Assembly (NCBI GenBank): GCA_019310865.1
Contig: JAFDDL010000679.1
Location: forward strand, 1-5,074
DNA: 5,074 nucleotides
Source of the DNA: Deltaproteobacteria bacterium
GTDB lineage: Bacteria; Desulfobacterota; Desulfobacteria; Desulfobacterales; JAFDDL01
Direction: 5' to 3'
In this document: piece after piece, positions 1 through 5,074 of the stretch
Layout: every line of letters begins with the position of its first letter
Numbering within the stretch: the first letter of the stretch is position 1
Program-made: the position numbers and the translations under genes
Notes under the pieces: model-generated
What the model was told of the DNA's origin: nothing
What the model saw: the letters and a program-made list of their open reading frames with translations, nothing else
Databases searched by the model: none

Positions 1-309
1 GGCGGCGCCGGCACAACCGCCACTGCAGCTATCAGCGGTGTGCCCCAGATTATCGTCCCCCACGCCCTGGATCAGCATTACTGGGGAAATCGGATTTTCA
101 GCATCGGGCTCGGTCCCAAACCGATTCCGCGTTCCCGGCTCACATCGACTAACCTGGCCGCAGCGATCCGAACCTGTCTTTCAACGAATGATATTAAAAA
201 AAATGCCCACCGCGTCGCTCGACAGATCCGCCGTGGGGACAGTGTATCCAGGGCGGTTCGCGAAATCGAGCGAACCAAATTCGTATTTTCCCGAAGGAGA
301 ACGAAATGA
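1..309 (+). CDS. Sterol-type family 1 glycosyltransferase, C-terminal fragment
   Basis: This is the last 102 residues of a glycosyltransferase of the GT1/UGT80 type (sterol 3-beta-glucosyltransferase-like, related to antibiotic macroside glycosyltransferases). These GT-B enzymes move a sugar from a UDP- or dTDP-sugar onto a lipid or other small aglycone. The window opens inside the donor-binding motif: GGAGTT, then GVPQIIVPHALDQHYWG, then GLGPKPIPR. This matches the family pattern HxGGAGTT...P...DQ..W...GvGp, including the DQ pair that contacts the sugar donor. After it come a helix (LAAAIRTCLS) and a basic tail ending in RRRTK. The acceptor-binding N-terminal half lies left of the window, so the substrate cannot be read; 'sterol' is the family name only. 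The TGA stop overlaps the ATG of the MmgE/PrpD gene (ATGA), which points to a shared mRNA and translational coupling. Confidence 0.87.
   Translation, partial: GGAGTTATAAISGVPQIIVPHALDQHYWGNRIFSIGLGPKPIPRSRLTSTNLAAAIRTCLSTNDIKKNAHRVARQIRRGDSVSRAVREIERTKFVFSRRRTK
294..300 (+). promoter_or_regulatory. Ribosome binding site for the MmgE/PrpD gene
   Basis: AAGGAGA lies six bases before the ATG at 306 and inside the 3' end of the upstream glycosyltransferase reading frame. It fixes the start at 306 and supports coupled translation through the ATGA overlap. Confidence 0.8.
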
Positions 310-1688
310 ACGTAACCCAAAAGCTTGCGGAATTCTGTTCAGAATTGACCTTTAACGCGCTTTCCTCACCGACTGTGGAAGCGGCCAAACAGCTTACCCT
401 GGATTTTCTGGGCGTGGCGGCAAGGGGCGCAACAGCGGACTCGAGCCGGATTATGATCGAGACCATCAAACCACTGGCCGGCCCCGGAAATGCCGTGACC
501 ATCGCCGGTAACTGCTGCATGCCGCCCCAGTATGCTGCGCTGATCAACGGCACCTTCGGTCATGCGCTGGATTATGACGATGTATGCAATGTGGCGTCCC
601 TTCATCCGGGTGTCGCTGTATTCCCATCGGCTTTAGCCGTCACACAGTTGGTAAACGGCGAGGGAAAGGATTTTCTCCTGGCGGCCGTGTTGGGCTATGA
701 GGTCATGTGCCGCCTGGGCAAGGCGCTGGGCCCGGCCAAACACTACGGCCGTGGGTTTCACCCCACCGCCACCTGCGGCACCTTTGGTGCGGCGGCTTCG
801 GCCGGACGTCTGCTGGGAATGGATAGCAAGCGGCTGGCAAACGCGTTTGGCATCGCCGGAAGCCAGACATCCGGCTCCATGGAATTTTTGGCGGAGGGCG
901 CCTGGACAAAACGCATGCATCCCGGATGGGCCGCCCAAAGCGGCGTCATTGCAGCTTTCTTGGCCCAAAACGGTTTCAAGGGGCCCACCACCATTTTCGA
1001 AGGCAGAGACGGTTTTCTCAACTCGTACTCCACCGATACCAATCCGGAAGAACTCATCGAAAGTCTCGGTGATGCTTACTTTGTGAGAAGAACAAGTGTA
1101 AAACCTCACTCATGCTGCCGTTATAAGCATTCACCCATCGACGGTATCACCACCATCATCCGGGAAAACAACCTGTCCCCGGACGACATCGACACCGTCA
1201 CCCTGGGCATCCTGGACGTGGCGTTTCCCATCATCATCGAGCCGGAAACGGTCAAATACAATCCGCAAAATGTCGTCGATGCGCAGTTCAGTATGCCTTT
1301 TGGCGCCGCGGTGGCCATTTTATTCGGTAATGCAACACCCAATGAATATACAGACGAAAAAGTGAACTCACCCGCTGTTCATGATATGATGAAGAAAATT
1401 CGAATTGTGAAAGACCCCGCTCTGAATGCCATGTATCCTGAGAAATGGCCGGCATCGGTGGAAATTCACACAAAGGCCGGTAATTCTTATCGCACCTTCA
1501 TCGAATATCCCAAAGGCGATCCGGAAAATCCCCTTAACTGGGAAGAATTAACTGAGAAATTCAAGAAAACTACCCGTATCGTCTACAATTCAAATGCTCA
1601 GCAGGAAATCATCCAGCAGGTAAAGCATTTGGAGGAATTAAAGGATCTGTCCCGGCTGTTTCAATTGCTGAACATACAATGTGCATAA
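306..1688 (+). CDS. MmgE/PrpD family protein
   Basis: A complete 460-residue member of the MmgE/PrpD superfamily, which includes 2-methylcitrate dehydratase (PrpD), cis-aconitate decarboxylase and iminodisuccinate epimerase. Members act on small polycarboxylic acids in the cytoplasm; the substrate here is not determinable. The family hallmarks occur in order: the N-terminal helix with LDFLGVAARG (about 32-41), NGTFGHALDYDD (81-92), HPG (100-102), GYEV (130-133), FHPTATCGTFGAAASAGRLLG (151-171), a TKRMHPGWAAQSG segment (201-213), FEGRDGF (231-237) and VKPHSCCRYKH (265-275). Likely active-site residues, by eye alignment with cis-aconitate decarboxylase, are D89, H100, H152 and K202. The position that is Thr in that enzyme appears to be V93. 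The length is normal for the family. The start at 306 is set by a good ribosome binding site. The gene overlaps the upstream glycosyltransferase by four bases, an unusual partner for this family. PrpD itself is unlikely because no prpB/prpC neighbours are visible. Confidence 0.92.
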   Translation: MNVTQKLAEFCSELTFNALSSPTVEAAKQLTLDFLGVAARGATADSSRIMIETIKPLAGPGNAVTIAGNCCMPPQYAALINGTFGHALDYDDVCNVASLHPGVAVFPSALAVTQLVNGEGKDFLLAAVLGYEVMCRLGKALGPAKHYGRGFHPTATCGTFGAAASAGRLLGMDSKRLANAFGIAGSQTSGSMEFLAEGAWTKRMHPGWAAQSGVIAAFLAQNGFKGPTTIFEGRDGFLNSYSTDTNPEELIESLGDAYFVRRTSVKPHSCCRYKHSPIDGITTIIRENNLSPDDIDTVTLGILDVAFPIIIEPETVKYNPQNVVDAQFSMPFGAAVAILFGNATPNEYTDEKVNSPAVHDMMKKIRIVKDPALNAMYPEKWPASVEIHTKAGNSYRTFIEYPKGDPENPLNWEELTEKFKKTTRIVYNSNAQQEIIQQVKHLEELKDLSRLFQLLNIQCA

Positions 1689-1802
1689 CCTAATCCGGCG
1701 GGGCCCGGATTCTCGCCACACCCAGTCTCCCACCGGACTTGCGCCTGCTCAACCTGACCACAGGCGCCGTCCGATGGTCGAACTGCCCTTTGTGGATAAT
1801 CA
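1689..1802. other. Convergent intergenic gap with two inverted repeats
   Basis: This 114-bp spacer lies between the 3' ends of the MmgE/PrpD gene (+) and the cupredoxin-like gene (-). The first inverted repeat is AATCCGG (1692-1698) with CCGGATT (1705-1711) around a six-base loop, starting four bases after the MmgE/PrpD stop. The second, larger one is at 1734-1773. Neither is followed by a T-run on either strand, so neither is a canonical intrinsic terminator. They may still stop or stabilise 3' ends. Confidence 0.5.
1734..1773. repeat. Strong interrupted hairpin between convergent genes
   Basis: CGGAC (1734-1738) pairs with GTCCG (1769-1773), and GCGCCTG (1741-1747) pairs with CAGGCGC (1761-1767). 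The two stems are separated by a small internal loop (TT opposite C), and the apical loop is 13 bases. Twelve GC-rich base pairs make this the most stable hairpin I see in the gap. It may act as a bidirectional 3'-end structure for the two converging genes, but no T-tract follows on either strand. Confidence 0.5.
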
Positions 1803-2279
1803 CTATTGAACCTCTATGACGCCCTGGGTTAATAATTTTCCATTACGCCCACTCCCACTCGACCTTGGATTCGAAATCTCCAGGTTATATTTGTATACAC
1901 CGGGCTTATTCCAAAAAAGACTTGCTGTTTTTCCCCGCGGCAACGACTCGCTGATATAACATGATTCACCCGCCTTGAGCTGCATTTCCGAAAAGCCTGT
2001 GGGTGATTCAGAGGCCAGCATGCACTGTTTCGCGTTCTCTCGAAAGCTAACTTGAACCTCTTCCCTCGCAACCCAATTAACCCATACCGTACAGGTTCCA
2101 ACCGGGACCGTAATTTTAGAAGGAAATACCTCAAGTCGTGAACTTCCCCCACCTTTCGTATGCTCTATCCGGATGATCTGGCACATATCTGCATGAACCG
2201 AACTTGCGCCCAGTGTTAAAATTGCAAATACAATAAAGAAGGCGCTCGCTGTTTTAAAACCCAAATTTGCTGTATTCAT
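1803..2279 (-). CDS. Secreted cupredoxin-like hypothetical protein
   Basis: I do not recognise a named family for this 158-residue protein. Residues 1-30 form a clear signal peptide: a short N-region, the hydrophobic core ASAFFIVFAILTLGASS, and a VHA|D cleavage site. It is therefore exported and probably periplasmic. The mature part has a cupredoxin-like beta-sandwich pattern: FPSKITVPVGTCTVWVNW (about 52-69), VQVSF (75-79), and near the end LFWNKPGVYKYNLEIS (121-136), resembling the 'F.kpG.Y.Y' strand of plastocyanin-like domains. The His ligands of type I copper proteins are missing. The only mature-region His is H40, before the core fold. Four Cys (33, 63, 86, 107) are present and could make two disulfides, which would suit an exported protein. 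The start is supported by AAGGAG at 2286-2291, six bases upstream. It has no co-directional neighbour, so its role is unknown. The fold assignment is an inference from strand patterns only. Confidence 0.75.
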   Translation of the reverse strand: MNTANLGFKTASAFFIVFAILTLGASSVHADMCQIIRIEHTKGGGSSRLEVFPSKITVPVGTCTVWVNWVAREEVQVSFRENAKQCMLASESPTGFSEMQLKAGESCYISESLPRGKTASLFWNKPGVYKYNLEISNPRSSGSGRNGKLLTQGVIEVQ

Positions 2280-2285
2280 AATTCG

Positions 2286-2291
2286 CTCCTT
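2286..2291 (-). promoter_or_regulatory. Ribosome binding site for the cupredoxin-like gene
   Basis: On the minus strand AAGGAG lies six bases before the ATG at 2279. It supports this start and so the full signal peptide. Confidence 0.75.
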
Positions 2292-2404
2292 TCGTTATGG
2301 TAAGAAATAATAATAATTCCGACTCAGTTAATTATCAGTCCATTGTTTCTTGAAAAACTTACATACAATTTGAAATAATGCCAAAACACAAATATGAAAG
2401 GCTC

Positions 2405-2432
2405 TTGACACAACATTTATAAATAAGATACT
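2405..2432 (+). promoter_or_regulatory. Candidate sigma-70 promoter
   Basis: A perfect -35 box TTGACA (2405-2410) is followed after 16 bases by GATACT (2427-2432), which matches four of six positions of the -10 consensus. It points rightwards into the spacer, 500 bases before the ATPase. No good small reading frame follows, so it would drive either a long leader or a non-coding transcript. Chance matches are common in AT-rich DNA. Confidence 0.3.
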
Positions 2433-2663
2433 CATTTTTCTATGCTTTCCTGAGTCGTAGCGCCTGGGCCTCCCTTCATTATGCGATGCTGCGTGGCCAA
2501 TGATGGACTCTTTTAGTTGCCCATTTTATAACAGCCCACTCAATCCGGAAATAATCGTGCCCAAACGCGCGGACGATCCGTGATTTATCATTTTCAGGAA
2601 ATACTGGCCGGGGAAAACATGCTTGTCGATTTTCTTCAGAATCCGCTGCATTTTATTTAGGCC

Positions 2664-2684
2664 ATGTAACTATTAGCTTCATAC
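2664..2684 (+). repeat. Diverged copy of the palindrome's left arm
   Basis: ATGTAACTATT (2664-2674) is identical to 2843-2853. Extended to 21 bases, the two stretches (2664-2684 and 2843-2863) agree at 17 positions. The same 9-base core appears inverted at 2867-2875 (TAGTTACAT). This copy is not itself palindromic. It could be a second protein-binding site or the left terminal repeat of a small element ending at the palindrome. Confidence 0.5.
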
Positions 2685-2835
2685 CATTTGTTATATTCAC
2701 TCTCATGAAAGATTTATTTTCAGTATATACAAACTGTTATAGTCTTAATTCAGAAATCGCTTCATTATCTTATCCGGGGCATGTTCCGTGAAGGGATATT
2801 TGTATTTATGTCTATTATTCAATATATAAATGTAA

Positions 2836-2864
2836 TTGACTTATGTAACTATTTGTTTTAAACA
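2836..2864 (+). promoter_or_regulatory. Candidate promoter for the ATPase gene
   Basis: TTGACT (2836-2841, five of six matches to the -35 consensus) is followed after 17 bases by TAAACA (2859-2864), a weak -10 with three of six matches. The spacer and -10 lie inside the 35-bp palindrome, the arrangement expected of a repressor-controlled promoter. Transcription would begin near 2870, giving a leader of about 65 bases before the ATPase start. The weak -10 leaves this tentative. Confidence 0.35.
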
Positions 2865-2876
2865 AGTAGTTACATA
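2842..2876. repeat. 35-bp near-perfect palindrome, possible operator
   Basis: The left arm TATGTAACTATTTGTTT (2842-2858) pairs with the right arm AAACAAGTAGTTACATA (2860-2876) around one central base. Sixteen of 17 positions pair; the exception is T2852 opposite G2866. It lies 59 bases before the ATPase ATG, over a candidate promoter. Such a symmetric AT-rich site fits the binding site of a dimeric or tetrameric regulator. As RNA it would form a hairpin with almost no loop, and no T-run follows, so a terminator is less likely. Confidence 0.65.
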
Positions 2877-2924
2877 CTGGTTTCAGTAAGATAAAAACTA
2901 CATAAGGCACCGCGAGTGATGCCG

Positions 2925-2931
2925 AGAGGGG
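2925..2931 (+). promoter_or_regulatory. Ribosome binding site for the ATPase gene
   Basis: AGAGGGG lies four bases before the ATG at 2936. It is a purine-rich but non-canonical Shine-Dalgarno. No alternative in-frame start with a better site is visible upstream, so the start at 2936 is preferred. Confidence 0.6.
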
Positions 2932-2935
2932 TGAT

Positions 2936-4069
2936 ATGAAGCGGTTCATATTTGATTCGATTCTCGATGAGGAAAACATCTGTAACCTAGAAAAAGAAAA
3001 GCATAAAATCATCAAGGGCGTCGACAATGGCCTGAAACTACTGGTCTATGGCAAGCGCAATATGGGCAAGACATCTCTTGTCAAGAATGTTACGGCAAAA
3101 TCGTGGCTTAGGCATCAATCTTCCGGCTTTTTCATGTACGTTGACCTGATGGGGGTCAAACAATTATCTCAGGTTTCCGAACGAATGACTATCGCCTTCT
3201 CCGAGGCGTATAACGCTTGCTTCAAAATGAAATCTGTTTTTAACAATATGCTAAAAATCATCAAGGGGATAAACCCATCGATCTCGCTTGATGAGAAGGG
3301 CTCCCCCAAATTATCTTTCGGCATCGTGGAAGGGGAAAAAATAAGACCGTTTACAAATATTCTGAAACAGCTGGATCTGATTTATGCATCCAACATACCC
3401 ATTCTCCTGGTGTTGGATGAATTTCAGGACATCGCCTTGATCGATGAGGCCGAAGCGCTGTTTCGTAGCGGCCTGGAACATATTGATTCACGGATACCGG
3501 TAATAATCTTAGGGTCCAAGCAACACCTGTTAAACCGTATTTTCGCGCGCCCCAAGGCCCCGTTTTTTAATTGGGGTACCCATGTTTATTTCGAAGTAAT
3601 TAATTATCATGATTACTGGCAATATATGGATGAACGCTTCAAACAGGAAGGATTCCGGATCTCATTTGAGAATGCCAAATACCTGCAGGACAAGATGTCG
3701 AGAATGCCGGAAGCGATAAACAGGCTCTGCTTCGCCTTATTATTCCATGACATCCCGAAAGGAGAAATCACAAAAGAAGATATTGACTCGGGGTTATCCA
3801 AAATTGTCTATGATCGGCGAAACGCACCGGAGATATATTTATCCGGTTTTACGACATCGGAACAGAAGGTAATTATCAACATAGCGAAAACTGAGCCTGT
3901 GCTGCATCCCCAGGGAAAGGATTTCATCAAGAACATCAATTTGACTGCACCCGGGGTTCGAAAAATAATGATGAAACTCGAGGACGAGGCCGTTGTTTAC
4001 AAGGAGAATGTCGGCTACACCCTGGCGGATCCGCTCTTGAAGCAGCATATTTTAAGATTCAGGCTTTAG
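2936..4069 (+). CDS. Archaeal-type AAA ATPase (ATPase_2/MNS-like) with C-terminal winged helix
   Basis: A complete 377-residue cytoplasmic P-loop ATPase, of the group of predicted ATPases abundant in archaea and anaerobic bacteria and related to STAND signalling NTPases. The Walker A motif is GKRNMGKTSL (39-48). Walker B is ILLVLDEFQD (156-165), with D161/E162 as the Mg-binding and catalytic acids. A sensor-1-like strand is VIILGSKQ (189-196). The RMPEAINRLCFAL segment (256-268) fits the 'GxP' helical lid. The C terminus (about 305-377) reads as a winged helix: FTTSEQKVIINIAK, a recognition-like helix APGVRKIMMKLEDEAVV, and the wing YTLADPLLKQHILRF, typical of this family (Y.l.DP...). The precise function of most members is unknown. 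No partner nuclease, toxin or effector domain is fused or adjacent. The gene is more AT-rich than its neighbours and stands alone, which suggests transfer. The palindrome just upstream may control it. Confidence 0.85.
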   Translation: MKRFIFDSILDEENICNLEKEKHKIIKGVDNGLKLLVYGKRNMGKTSLVKNVTAKSWLRHQSSGFFMYVDLMGVKQLSQVSERMTIAFSEAYNACFKMKSVFNNMLKIIKGINPSISLDEKGSPKLSFGIVEGEKIRPFTNILKQLDLIYASNIPILLVLDEFQDIALIDEAEALFRSGLEHIDSRIPVIILGSKQHLLNRIFARPKAPFFNWGTHVYFEVINYHDYWQYMDERFKQEGFRISFENAKYLQDKMSRMPEAINRLCFALLFHDIPKGEITKEDIDSGLSKIVYDRRNAPEIYLSGFTTSEQKVIINIAKTEPVLHPQGKDFIKNINLTAPGVRKIMMKLEDEAVVYKENVGYTLADPLLKQHILRFRL

Positions 4070-4133
4070 GGCTCGCGAGGGAAAACGAAGATTCCGAAAA
4101 TGACGGTGCACGTCCCCCATTGCCCTCAACCGC
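4070..4133. other. Short convergent gap
   Basis: This 64-bp spacer lies between the 3' ends of the ATPase (+) and the uroporphyrinogen-decarboxylase-like gene (-). The only symmetric element is the 8-bp palindrome CTCGCGAG (4072-4079). I see no stem followed by a T-run on either strand, so no intrinsic terminator is called. Confidence 0.5.
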
Positions 4134-5074
4134 TTAGTACACGCCGTATTTTTTTGTGCTTTCCAGATAGGCAACGACATTCTCAGGCTTTGCCTGATCA
4201 ATAATTGCCCCCGGTGCGAGAAAAAAGCCACCGCCCGGCGCGACCGTGTCAATCAATTCTTTGCAGTAATCTTCCATCATCTGCGGTGTGCCGGTGGAAA
4301 ATAGAGAAGCCGGCACATTGCCGCCGATGCACGCAAAACTTTCGAATTTCTCCTTGGCCGTTTTCATATCGGTCCTGTCAAACATCCAAACGGTCCTGCC
4401 GACCGGCAGCCCGGATTCGGCGATGATATCGAGCCGCTCATTATACCCACCTTCTACAAACGGCACAGGAATCAGCCCGGCATCAATCAACGCAATCAAT
4501 TGGGCGCGGAAAGTCGGCCAGTAAAACTTGGCGAATTGTTCATTGGACATGAACCCGTCAGCGCCCTTATGCAGGGGAATGATCACAAAGGGAATCCGTG
4601 TCTTCATAGCGGCTTGCGCCGCCATCTGGACGGATATCGGCACCAGCGCCTCGCAAGCAGCGATGAGTCTGTCCGGCCGCCGATACATATCGAGCATGAC
4701 ACCGCGGGTGCCGCGCATGGTATCGCCGATAAGATCAAAGGGTGCAAAGGTAAGTCCCCCCAAATTATTCGGCATACCCAAATTCGTCATGATCTGCATC
4801 CCGGCCATCTGGTACGCGTGCACATCCGCCATGGCATGATCCGCCGCTTTGAGCAACGTGTCGAGTGCCTCGCGCAGCGGTCCTTTGGCAAACGGCAGCA
4901 ACAAGGGCGTCACCCCGGGCGCTTCCACCATATTGAATAAGCTGGGCAGCAGTTCCAGTCCTTTCAACCCGTCACAAACCCGCGGCAGAAATCTTCGCAG
5001 CATATAGCCTTCAGGATTGGCAATTAACTGGTCATATTCATCGGCATGCATGTATTCGTCTTCGACATACTGAA
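4134..5074 (-). CDS. Uroporphyrinogen-decarboxylase-like (URO-D superfamily) protein, N terminus off the right edge
   Basis: This is the C-terminal 312 residues of a URO-D superfamily protein. The frame stays open past the Met at 5051 into QYVEDEY at the window edge, and that stretch continues the family pattern (…E.EYM.ADEYD.LI..P…LPR). The true start is therefore outside, and the Met at 5051 is internal. Counting from that Met, features include ADEYDQLIANPEGYMLRRFLPR (3-24), GDTMRGTRGVMLDMYRRPDRL (109-129), IPLHKGADGFMSNEQFAKFYWP (158-179), a DAGLIPVPFVEGGYNERL strand-loop (190-207) and GGGFFLAPGAIID (273-285). The superfamily includes HemE and the zinc-dependent corrinoid methyltransferases MtaA and CmuA. 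The H-x-C zinc motif of those enzymes is replaced here by FVEGG, with E200 at about that place, so haem synthesis or a standard MtaA reaction is unlikely. Such divergent paralogues are common in Desulfobacterota and other anaerobes, usually with unknown substrates. Confidence 0.85.
   Translation of the reverse strand, partial: QYVEDEYMHADEYDQLIANPEGYMLRRFLPRVCDGLKGLELLPSLFNMVEAPGVTPLLLPFAKGPLREALDTLLKAADHAMADVHAYQMAGMQIMTNLGMPNNLGGLTFAPFDLIGDTMRGTRGVMLDMYRRPDRLIAACEALVPISVQMAAQAAMKTRIPFVIIPLHKGADGFMSNEQFAKFYWPTFRAQLIALIDAGLIPVPFVEGGYNERLDIIAESGLPVGRTVWMFDRTDMKTAKEKFESFACIGGNVPASLFSTGTPQMMEDYCKELIDTVAPGGGFFLAPGAIIDQAKPENVVAYLESTKKYGVY

Larger units (their letters stand above)
2280..2935. other. 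Long AT-rich divergent spacer without a convincing gene
   Basis: This is the 656-bp region between the divergently transcribed cupredoxin-like and ATPase genes. It should hold both promoters. Visible content: four tandem AAT units (2306-2317); a consensus TTGACA box at 2405-2410; a slightly GC-richer patch at about 2455-2650; a half repeat at 2664-2684; and a 35-bp palindrome at 2842-2876. No reading frame with a good ribosome binding site is present. The minus frame from 2669 to 2331 is open except for one TAA at 2526-2528, and its translation does not resemble a family I know. No tRNA-like or riboswitch-like structure was recognised. Confidence 0.6.

Noticed and set aside
38..355. 105-codon plus-strand frame over the glycosyltransferase end and MmgE/PrpD start
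   Set aside because: It runs through two well-supported genes in another frame, has no ribosome binding site and gives a low-complexity Arg/Pro/Ser-rich product. It is a shadow.
633..1109. 158-codon minus-strand frame
   Set aside because: It lies fully antisense to the MmgE/PrpD gene, and its translation resembles no family. It is a by-product of GC-rich codon use.
1692..1711. Inverted repeat just after the MmgE/PrpD stop considered as an intrinsic terminator
   Set aside because: It has a seven-base stem, but TCTCGCC follows rather than a T-run. It is kept only as a structure in the gap description.
2705..2791. 28-codon plus-strand frame (MKDLFSVYTN...)
   Set aside because: No ribosome binding site precedes the ATG, there is no recognisable similarity, and its length is expected by chance.
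2842..2876. Palindrome considered as an intrinsic terminator or CRISPR-like repeat
   Set aside because: The loop is essentially absent, no T-run follows, it is AT-rich, and it is not part of a regularly spaced array.
2815..3027. 70-codon minus-strand frame across the palindrome and the ATPase start
   Set aside because: It overlaps the ATPase N terminus antisense and spans the regulatory palindrome. There is no sign of coding.
4072..4079. CTCGCGAG palindrome after the ATPase stop considered as a terminator
   Set aside because: It has no loop, only four base pairs per arm and no T-tract; such 8-bp palindromes occur by chance.
4500..4940. 146-codon plus-strand frame
   Set aside because: It is antisense to the uroporphyrinogen-decarboxylase-like gene, and its His/Arg-rich translation is typical of a reverse-strand shadow.
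4134..5051. Met at 5051 as the true start of the URO-D-like protein
   Set aside because: The frame stays open to the window edge, the upstream residues QYVEDEY fit the family, and no ribosome binding site precedes this Met.

Overview
The window looks like a chromosomal stretch from an anaerobic bacterium. My best inference is a Desulfobacterota (deltaproteobacterial) lineage, because an MmgE/PrpD protein, a short-branch uroporphyrinogen-decarboxylase-like protein and an archaeal-type stand-alone ATPase sit within 5 kb at moderate GC. No ribosomal or other phylogenetic marker is present, so this is not proven.

Layout, left to right. (1) Positions 1-309 (+) hold the C-terminal end of a sterol-type family 1 glycosyltransferase. 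It overlaps by an ATGA the start of (2) a complete 460-residue MmgE/PrpD-family protein at 306-1688 (+). The two are almost certainly one operon that begins outside the window. (3) A 114-bp convergent gap with two inverted repeats separates this operon from (4) a 158-residue secreted, cupredoxin-like protein at 1803-2279 (-). (5) A 656-bp AT-rich spacer (2280-2935) holds no convincing gene. It does contain a near-perfect 35-bp palindrome at 2842-2876, a diverged half copy of it about 180 bp upstream, and a patch on the minus strand that is open apart from one stop codon. (6) A 377-residue AAA-type ATPase of the archaeal ATPase_2 (MNS/STAND-related) group follows at 2936-4069 (+). (7) It converges across 64 bp on a uroporphyrinogen-decarboxylase-like protein at 4134 to the right edge (-), whose N terminus is outside the window.

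How the parts relate. The glycosyltransferase and the MmgE/PrpD protein are the only pair with evidence of co-expression. The cupredoxin-like protein and the ATPase are divergently transcribed across the long spacer, and each looks like a single-gene unit. The ATPase and its spacer are visibly more AT-rich than the flanking metabolic genes, which suggests a separately acquired piece. I see no tRNA, rRNA, CRISPR array, transposase or complete mobile element.

The feature most worth a second look is the palindrome directly upstream of the ATPase. It overlaps a candidate promoter and has a related copy upstream, so it could be an operator pair or the terminal repeats of a small non-autonomous element. 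I cannot show that a complete new system is present.
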